A stretch of 64,000 bases of DNA from Alphaproteobacteria bacterium (lineage in GTDB: Bacteria > Pseudomonadota > Alphaproteobacteria > DSM-16000 > Inquilinaceae), in the NCBI GenBank assembly GCA_028281925.1, contig JANQIX010000034.1, positions 1 to 64,000 of the forward strand, in the 5' to 3' direction. Each line of letters opens with the position of its first letter. Position 1 is the stretch's first letter. Below are positions 59,403 to 64,000 of this stretch, piece by piece. A program made the position numbers and the translations under genes. The notes beneath the pieces were generated by a model. It did not search any database, had not been told where the DNA came from, and saw only the letters and a list, made by a program, of their open reading frames with translations.

Positions 59403-59933
59403 TCAATACCCGTGGCCACGCGCGAGATCGGCGGCACCCCGCCAGGATGTCCAGGCCGTCACGACGACCAGCAACCCCATGGCGAATATCGCGGGCGGAT
59501 ACCCCCACCAGACTGGAATCGCAAGCACCATCGTAGTCTCGCCGAAGCGATGCAGATCCACGGCCCCCAGAGCGAGTTGCCACGTCATCAGGATCGCCAG
59601 CAGGGCGAGCATCACGTCGCCGGCGAAGCGCAGCCACATCAGCCGCCGCGGCGAGGCGCCCCAGGTGAAGACCTCGACCGCCACATTGCGGCGGCTGATG
59701 TGGCAATAGGGCAGAAAGCTGAACACGGCGACGGCCACACCCAGTTCGACAAGCTCGAAGTCGCCGTTGACGGGTCCGAACCAGGGGCCGAGCCAGGGCA
59801 ACGCCAACGCCTCCCGCCCTGCGACGCTGACGACCGTCAGCGCGACCAAGCTGCACAACACCAGGCCGCCGCCGATCGCCAGAACGCCGCACAAGCGATG
59901 GAGTACGCGATCCACCGCAGCTTCAACGGACAT
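59403..59933 (-). CDS. dctQ: TRAP transporter small permease DctQ
   Basis: 176 residues with four membrane helices. DctQ helps DctM dock the binding protein. HRLCGVLAIGGGLVLCSLVALTVVSVAGREAL is the first helix region, and DFELVELGVAVAVFSFLPYCHISRRNVAVEVF is the DctQ signature. ATG 59933 chosen with GAGGAG upstream; the frame is open 29 codons further but those would be antisense to the riboswitch promoter. It diverges from dctP. Confidence 0.92.
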   Translation of the reverse strand: MSVEAAVDRVLHRLCGVLAIGGGLVLCSLVALTVVSVAGREALALPWLGPWFGPVNGDFELVELGVAVAVFSFLPYCHISRRNVAVEVFTWGASPRRLMWLRFAGDVMLALLAILMTWQLALGAVDLHRFGETTMVLAIPVWWGYPPAIFAMGLLVVVTAWTSWRGAADLARGHGY

Positions 59934-59951
59934 GGGCTTGCCTGCTCCTCG

Positions 59952-59981
59952 TTGACGGTCACCGGAAACGGCTGCTAGAGA
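59952..59981 (+). promoter_or_regulatory. Candidate promoter of the thiamine salvage operon
   Basis: TTGACG (59952-59957, 5/6 to TTGACA), 18 bases, TAGAGA (59976-59981, 3/6 to TATAAT). Transcription would start near 59988, at the first base of the riboswitch. The -35 lies only 19 bases outside the dctQ start codon. Confidence 0.45.
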
Positions 59982-59989
59982 GAACACAA

Positions 59990-60076
59990 GCGACACAGGG
60001 GTGCCCGCGTTTTCGGACACGGGCTGAGATCATACCCGTCGAACCTGATCTGGGTAATGCCAGCGAAGGGAGTCGC
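59990..60076 (+). ncRNA. TPP riboswitch (THI element)
   Basis: The conserved aptamer is unmistakable: GGGGTGCC (about 59998-60005), GGGCTGAGA, the CCC before GAACCTGATCTGGGTAATGCC, and the closing AGCGAAGGGA. The P1 stem pairs GCGAC (59990-59994) with GTCGC (60072-60076). It binds thiamine pyrophosphate and here controls dctP-thiM-thiE-thiD-tenA. The gap to the dctP start is about 80 bases and contains the expression platform. Confidence 0.97.
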
Positions 60077-60121
60077 GGCCAGAGACGAGTCGACATCCGT
60101 CCGCAAACCCGGTCGCGACAC

Positions 60122-60146
60122 CCTTCCACAAAGATACGGTGGAAGG
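60122..60146 (+). promoter_or_regulatory. Ribosome-site hairpin, probable riboswitch expression platform
   Basis: CCTTCCAC (60122-60129) and GTGGAAGG (60139-60146) form a perfect 8-pair stem with a nine-base loop. The 3' arm contains GGAAGG, the only ribosome-binding site for dctP ATG 60159. A formed hairpin would block translation. No T-run follows, so control at translation rather than termination is more likely. Confidence 0.6.
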
Positions 60147-60158
60147 ACCGTCGTCACC

Positions 60159-61250
60159 ATGACCGACATCTGCACGTCACGCCTCTCACGCCGCCGCTTG
60201 GCCGGGCTCGGCAGCGCGGCGCTCGCCGGCAGCCTTGCCACCCCTGCCATTGCCCAAGAGCGCCGGCTCTGGCGGATGGTCACGTCCTGGCCGATCAACG
60301 CGCCGGGTCCCGGCACCAGCGCCAACCGCCTGGCCGAGCGCATCACGACGTTGAGCGGCGGCCGCTTGACCGTCGAGGTGTACGGCGCGGGCGAGCTGGT
60401 GCCGGCCTTCGAGGTGTTCGACGCCGTCTCCCTCGGCACCGCGGAGATCGGCCACACGGCCGCCCTGTTCTGGGCCGGAAAGATGGCCGCAGCGCCGTTC
60501 TTCACCGCCGTGCCGTTCGGCCTGACACCGCTGGGGCATGAGGCGTGGATCTATGAGGGCGGCGGCCAAGCATTGTGGGATGACCTTTACGGCCAGTTCG
60601 GCGTGAAGCCCTATCTGGCGGGCAATTCTGGCATGCAGATGGGCGGCTGGCTGAACCGGCCGGTTGAGAGCCTGGACGACCTGCAGGGGCTGGTCTATCG
60701 CATCCCAGGCCTTGGGGGCGAAGTGTTGCGCCGGCTCGGCGTCACGCCCGTCAGCCTGCCGCCCGGTGAGATCTTCACGGCTCTGCAGACCGGCACCATT
60801 GACGGGGCCGAGTTCCTCGGCCCCTGGAGCGACACGGCGCTGGGCCTCAACCGCGCCGCGCAGTTCTATTATTGGCCCGGTTTCCATGAGCCGAACGGCT
60901 CGGCCGAATGCATCGTCAATCGCGACGCCCTGTCGGCCCTGCCGGACGATCTGCAGGACTTGGTGGCGGTGGCGTGCGAGGCGGAAGCGATCCGCGGCCT
61001 GGCCGAGGCCAACTGGCAGAACGCCCAGGCCCTGGCGAGGCTGCGCAGCGAGGGCGAGATCGAACTGCGTGCCTTCCCAGATGACGTGCTATCGGCCGCT
61101 CGAGAGACGGCCGTGGAGGTGCTGGACGGCCTGGCGGACAGCGACACCATGGTCGCCGGCATCCTTCAGTCCTATCGCGAAGCGCATCGAAGGCTGGGCG
61201 ACTGGGCGTCGTTGACGCTCGCACCGATGAGCACGGTGGCGACCCTGTGA
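60159..61250 (+). CDS. dctP: TRAP transporter substrate-binding protein (DctP family) with Tat signal
   Basis: 363 residues. The N-terminus SRRRLAGLGSAALAGSLATPAIA is a twin-arginine signal, so it is exported folded through TatABC. The mature part is a DctP-type binding protein (WRMVTSWPINAPGPGTSANRLAERI, GAGELVPAFEVFDAVSLGTAEIGHTAA, PGLGGEVLRRLGVTPVSLPPGEIFTALQTGTIDGAEF), similar in layout to TakP-like proteins. Its place behind a TPP riboswitch and before thiM predicts a thiamine moiety or breakdown product as ligand. ATG 60159 chosen because the longer frame would overlap the riboswitch. Confidence 0.93.
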   Translation: MTDICTSRLSRRRLAGLGSAALAGSLATPAIAQERRLWRMVTSWPINAPGPGTSANRLAERITTLSGGRLTVEVYGAGELVPAFEVFDAVSLGTAEIGHTAALFWAGKMAAAPFFTAVPFGLTPLGHEAWIYEGGGQALWDDLYGQFGVKPYLAGNSGMQMGGWLNRPVESLDDLQGLVYRIPGLGGEVLRRLGVTPVSLPPGEIFTALQTGTIDGAEFLGPWSDTALGLNRAAQFYYWPGFHEPNGSAECIVNRDALSALPDDLQDLVAVACEAEAIRGLAEANWQNAQALARLRSEGEIELRAFPDDVLSAARETAVEVLDGLADSDTMVAGILQSYREAHRRLGDWASLTLAPMSTVATL

Positions 61251-62044
61251 CAGCCCCCAAACCATGGCAGGGACTGATGGCCCTGCGCACCCGGCGCCCC
61301 GTTGTCCATAGCATCACCAACCCCGTCGCCATAGCGCTGGCGGCCGGTGTGCTGCAGGCGGTCGGCGCCCGGCCCGTGATGGCGCAGGCGGCGGAGGAGC
61401 TGGAAGAGATCGTCAGGGGTGCGGCTGGGGTCACCATCAATATCGGCATGCCGACTGCCGAGCGTGCGGAGACGATGCGACGGGCCGCCGGGCTGGCGCA
61501 CCGCCATGGCCGACCCTGGGTGCTGGACCCGGTCGGCGTGGGCGGCAGTGCCTATCGCCGCGATCTTGCGCACGCGCTGATTGCCGAAATGCCGGCCGTG
61601 ATCCGCGGCAATGCCGACGAGATCCTGGTATTGGCGGAAATCGACCGGCCCGTGGGTGGGATCGGCATCGATGCCGAAACCTCTGCCGATGCTGCCCTGC
61701 CCGCTGCCAGGGCTCTCGCCCGACAGACAGGCGCGGTGGTCGCGGTGACGGGGACGGTCGACCATGTCACCGACGGTGTGCAATTCTGTGCGATCGCAAA
61801 CGGCCATCCCATGATGACGCGGGTGTCGGGGCTGGGTTGCGCGCTGAGCTGCCTGGTCGGCGCGACGCTTGCGGTCGAGCCCGATCCCATGGCGGCCTCG
61901 GTTCTCGCCCTGGTCCTGCTTGGCGTCGCTGGAGAGGTCGCAGCTGAGACAGCGCAAGGGCCGGGCAGCCTGCCCGCCGCCGTCGTCGATGCGCTCTACG
62001 CGCTGGATCGACCGACCCTGGAACGGAAGGCGCAAACGCGATGA
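61247..62044 (+). CDS. thiM: Hydroxyethylthiazole kinase
   Basis: 265 residues, starting GTG 61247. Phosphorylates the thiazole alcohol (HET) so that it can be reused for thiamine. Motifs: RRPVVHSITNPVAIALAAGVLQAVGARPVMAQA, LDPVGVGGSAYRRDL, VIRGNADEI, VTGTVDHVTDG and the catalytic GLGCALSCLVGA. Overlaps dctP and thiE by four bases each, so translation is chained. Confidence 0.96.
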   Translation: MTAPKPWQGLMALRTRRPVVHSITNPVAIALAAGVLQAVGARPVMAQAAEELEEIVRGAAGVTINIGMPTAERAETMRRAAGLAHRHGRPWVLDPVGVGGSAYRRDLAHALIAEMPAVIRGNADEILVLAEIDRPVGGIGIDAETSADAALPAARALARQTGAVVAVTGTVDHVTDGVQFCAIANGHPMMTRVSGLGCALSCLVGATLAVEPDPMAASVLALVLLGVAGEVAAETAQGPGSLPAAVVDALYALDRPTLERKAQTR

Positions 62045-62712
62045 CACCGGCGAAGAGCTTCGATCTCTCCCTGTACCTGGTCACGGACCCCGCCATGACC
62101 GCGTCAAAGGGATTGCCGGCGACGGTGGCCGAGGCTGTGGAGGGTGGCGCCACCTTGGTCCAGCTGCGAGATAAGGACGGCTCGACCAGAACATTGATAG
62201 ATGCCGCCAATGCGCTGATGAACTTACTGAAACCGCTTGGCGTTAAACTGATCATCAATGATCGGGTCGACGTCGCCATGGCGATCGGTGCGGATGGTGT
62301 GCATCTGGGGCAGGACGACATGCCGGTGACCATGGCGCGACGCCTGCTGGGCCCGGAGGCCATCATCGGTGTCTCGATCTCCGAGCTTGCGCATGTCCCG
62401 ACCGCCGATCCCGACATTGTCGATTATGCCGGCATCGGCCATGTCTTCCCGACACGGACCAAGGCCAAGCTGGGACCCGCCCTAGGCATCGACGGGTTCC
62501 GCGCGCTGCGTGAGCGCGTGGCAATGCCGGTCGTGGCAATCGGCGGTATAGATCCCGACACCGCCGGCCCGGTAATGGCTGCCGGCGCAGATGGTGTCGC
62601 GATCGTGTCCGGCATCGTCGCAGCGCCCGATCCAAAGGCGGCGGCCACCCAATATGCCCTGGCTGTTGCGGCGGCACGCCTTTCCCATTCCAGTACCGGA
62701 GGCAATCTATGA
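62041..62712 (+). CDS. thiE: Thiamine phosphate synthase
   Basis: 223 residues. Joins HMP-PP and HET-P to make thiamine phosphate. Visible: LYLVTDP, TLVQLRDKDGSTRTLIDAA, LIINDRVDVAMAIGADGVHLGQDDMPV, IIGVSISELAHV, YAGIGHVFPTRTKA and VVAIGGIDPDTAGPVMAAGADGVAIVSGI. The usual GPIFPTxTK loop reads GHVFPTRTK. Overlaps thiM and thiD by four bases. Confidence 0.96.
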   Translation: MTPAKSFDLSLYLVTDPAMTASKGLPATVAEAVEGGATLVQLRDKDGSTRTLIDAANALMNLLKPLGVKLIINDRVDVAMAIGADGVHLGQDDMPVTMARRLLGPEAIIGVSISELAHVPTADPDIVDYAGIGHVFPTRTKAKLGPALGIDGFRALRERVAMPVVAIGGIDPDTAGPVMAAGADGVAIVSGIVAAPDPKAAATQYALAVAAARLSHSSTGGNL

Positions 62713-63533
62713 TCCCCAATGTGCTGACCATCGCAGGGTCCGACCCAGGTGGCGGTGCCGGCATTCAGGCCGACCTGAAGACGTTCTCTGCACTCGGCAC
62801 GTTCGGCATGGCGGTGATGACGGCGCTGACGGCCCAGAACACGCAGCGCGTCAGCGGCGTGCACGCCGTGCCGCCGGACTTTGTGGGCGAGCAGATCGAC
62901 ACCCTGATGGAAGACATCCGCGTCGATGCTCTGAAGATCGGGATGATCGCGACCGCAGAGATTGCACGGACGGTGGCGGATCGCCTCTCTCGATCCAAAC
63001 CACCGGCTGTGGTTCTGGACCCCGTGATGGTGGCCAAGAGCGGGGACCGCCTGCTGGACCCCAGCGCCATCGACACGGTGCGTACGGCTCTGGTGCCTCT
63101 GGCAACGGTCATCACGCCTAACCTGCCTGAAGCCGCCGTTCTGCTTGATCGGCCCGAACCGGCCAGTCTCGCCGAGATGCGCGATGCGGCGCAGGCCCTG
63201 GCGGATCTCGGCCCACGTTGCGTCATGCTGAAGGGCGGGCATTTGAGCGGTGGCGAGAGTCCGGACCTTCTCTATGACGGCAACCGCATGATCGAGCTGC
63301 CGGGCCGGCGGATCGACACGAAGAACACCCATGGCACCGGCTGCACGCTGTCGGCCGCCATCGCTGCCCTGATCCCGCAACGCGACGACATCGCAGCCGC
63401 GATCACGGACGCCAAAGCCTACGTGACCGCCGCCATCGCGAAGAGCGGCACACTTACCGTCGGCTCGGGTCATGGGCCGGTGCATCACTTTCACGCCCTG
63501 TGGGCAACCGCCGATACGAAGGAGACAGTCTGA
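62709..63533 (+). CDS. thiD: Hydroxymethylpyrimidine (phosphate) kinase
   Basis: 274 residues. Phosphorylates HMP twice to HMP-PP. Motifs: LTIAGSDPGGGAGIQADLKTFSALGTFGMAVMTALTAQNT, KIGMIATAEI, LDPVMVAKSGDRLL, ITPNLPEAAVLL, MLKGGHL and KNTHGTGCTLSAAIAALIP with the catalytic Cys. Overlaps thiE by four bases; tenA follows after three bases. Confidence 0.97.
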   Translation: MIPNVLTIAGSDPGGGAGIQADLKTFSALGTFGMAVMTALTAQNTQRVSGVHAVPPDFVGEQIDTLMEDIRVDALKIGMIATAEIARTVADRLSRSKPPAVVLDPVMVAKSGDRLLDPSAIDTVRTALVPLATVITPNLPEAAVLLDRPEPASLAEMRDAAQALADLGPRCVMLKGGHLSGGESPDLLYDGNRMIELPGRRIDTKNTHGTGCTLSAAIAALIPQRDDIAAAITDAKAYVTAAIAKSGTLTVGSGHGPVHHFHALWATADTKETV

Positions 63534-63536
63534 CCC

Positions 63537-64000
63537 ATGGCCCGGTTCACCGAACGCGCCTGGCAGGACACCGCCGCACTGAGACAGCGCATCCTCGACC
63601 TGCCCTTCAATCAGGAGCTTACGGCAGGTACGCTGAGCCGTGAACGGTTCCAGACCTACATGATCCAGGACGCGCTCTATCTGGAGGCGTACAGCCGGAC
63701 CCTCGCGATCGCCTCGGCCCGTTCGCCGGAGCCGGACGCCATGGTGCAGTTCGCCCGTGCGTCGGAAGAGGCGCTGGTGGTCGAGCGGGCACTGCATGGC
63801 AGCGTCTTCGAACAGTTCGGGGTCAGCCCCGCCGAAGCGGCAGCGACAGAGCCGTCGCCAACTTGCGCGGGATACACGAACTTCCTGCTGGCGACCGCGC
63901 AGACCGGGACTTACGGCGAACTGGTCGCCGCGATCCTGCCCTGCTTCTGGATCTATTGGGAGGTGGGCCATCACATTTCGGACCGAGCGGCGCCGGACAA
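63537..64000 (+). CDS. tenA: TenA family thiaminase II / aminopyrimidine aminohydrolase (3' end beyond window)
   Basis: The first 154 codons of a family usually 220-230 residues long. TenA hydrolyses aminopyrimidine breakdown products of thiamine to HMP, feeding ThiD. FQTYMIQDALYLEAYSRTLAIASARSP is the family N-terminal motif and ILPCFWIYWEVGHHI carries the active-site cysteine. The C-terminal glutamate lies outside the window. ATG 63537 starts three bases after the thiD stop. Its presence points to salvage of degraded thiamine. Confidence 0.95.
   Translation, partial: MARFTERAWQDTAALRQRILDLPFNQELTAGTLSRERFQTYMIQDALYLEAYSRTLAIASARSPEPDAMVQFARASEEALVVERALHGSVFEQFGVSPAEAAATEPSPTCAGYTNFLLATAQTGTYGELVAAILPCFWIYWEVGHHISDRAAPD

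Noticed and set aside
62424..63974. 516-codon open frame antisense to thiE, thiD and tenA
   Set aside because: All three sense genes have full family motifs; the antisense product shows only the composition expected from mirrored codons.

Overview
The window is GC-rich, densely coded chromosomal DNA from an alphaproteobacterium, most likely a Rhodospirillales-type lineage; the exact genus cannot be read from the sequence. The supporting markers are a SciP (DUF1153) cell-cycle regulator, a DUF4170 protein, UvrA with the alphaproteobacterial CPVSGFTI variant of its first zinc finger, the yajC-secD-secF-Mth938 order, the tatABC-serS-surE-pcm-nlpD order, the dgt/erpA/xth neighbourhood, an Flp pilin, and many GTG/TTG starts. 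No tRNA, rRNA, CRISPR array, transposase or prophage gene was recognised.

Left part (1-31.5 kb) is mainly housekeeping. It holds a partial MATE exporter, ssb diverging from uvrA, a secreted protein of eleven Cys-rich repeats, trmFO, and a squalene/phytoene-synthase-like gene. A B12-binding radical SAM gene sits between that gene and the Mth938-like/secF/secD/yajC block. A long leftward run follows: SPOR protein, nagZ, S2P protease, scpA, scpB, an orphan ABC ATPase, tatA, tatB, tatC, serS, surE, pcm and an NlpD-like lipoprotein, with a plausible promoter in front of tatA. dgt, erpA and xth follow, interleaved with a STAS protein and an uncharacterised protein.

Middle part (31.8-51.3 kb) starts with a complete branched-chain amino-acid/amide ABC operon (livKHMGF-type). 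It then becomes more accessory: a Mut7-C protein, an alpha/beta hydrolase, an XRE regulator behind a pair of palindromic sites, patatin, sciP, dusA, several secreted proteins of unknown function, an orphan Flp pilin, a DMT transporter and tag. Next come two very small genes, a response regulator lacking its phosphorylation site, and directly behind it a trypsin-like protease carrying seven copies of the same Cys-rich repeat found at 4.7-6.1 kb. A PilZ protein and an L,D-transpeptidase close this part.

Right part (51.3-64 kb) is metabolic. A DHOD-like flavoprotein, pyruvate:ferredoxin oxidoreductase and a GltD-like FeS flavoprotein form one leftward set that could link pyruvate oxidation to NAD(P)H. 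The last block is the most interesting. A TRAP transporter is split across a divergent promoter region: dctQM run leftward, and dctP runs rightward as the first gene of dctP-thiM-thiE-thiD-tenA behind a clear TPP riboswitch. This predicts a TRAP-type importer for a thiamine moiety or thiamine breakdown product, coupled to thiazole/pyrimidine salvage. The leader also contains a hairpin that would hide the dctP ribosome-binding site and a competing long-range helix.
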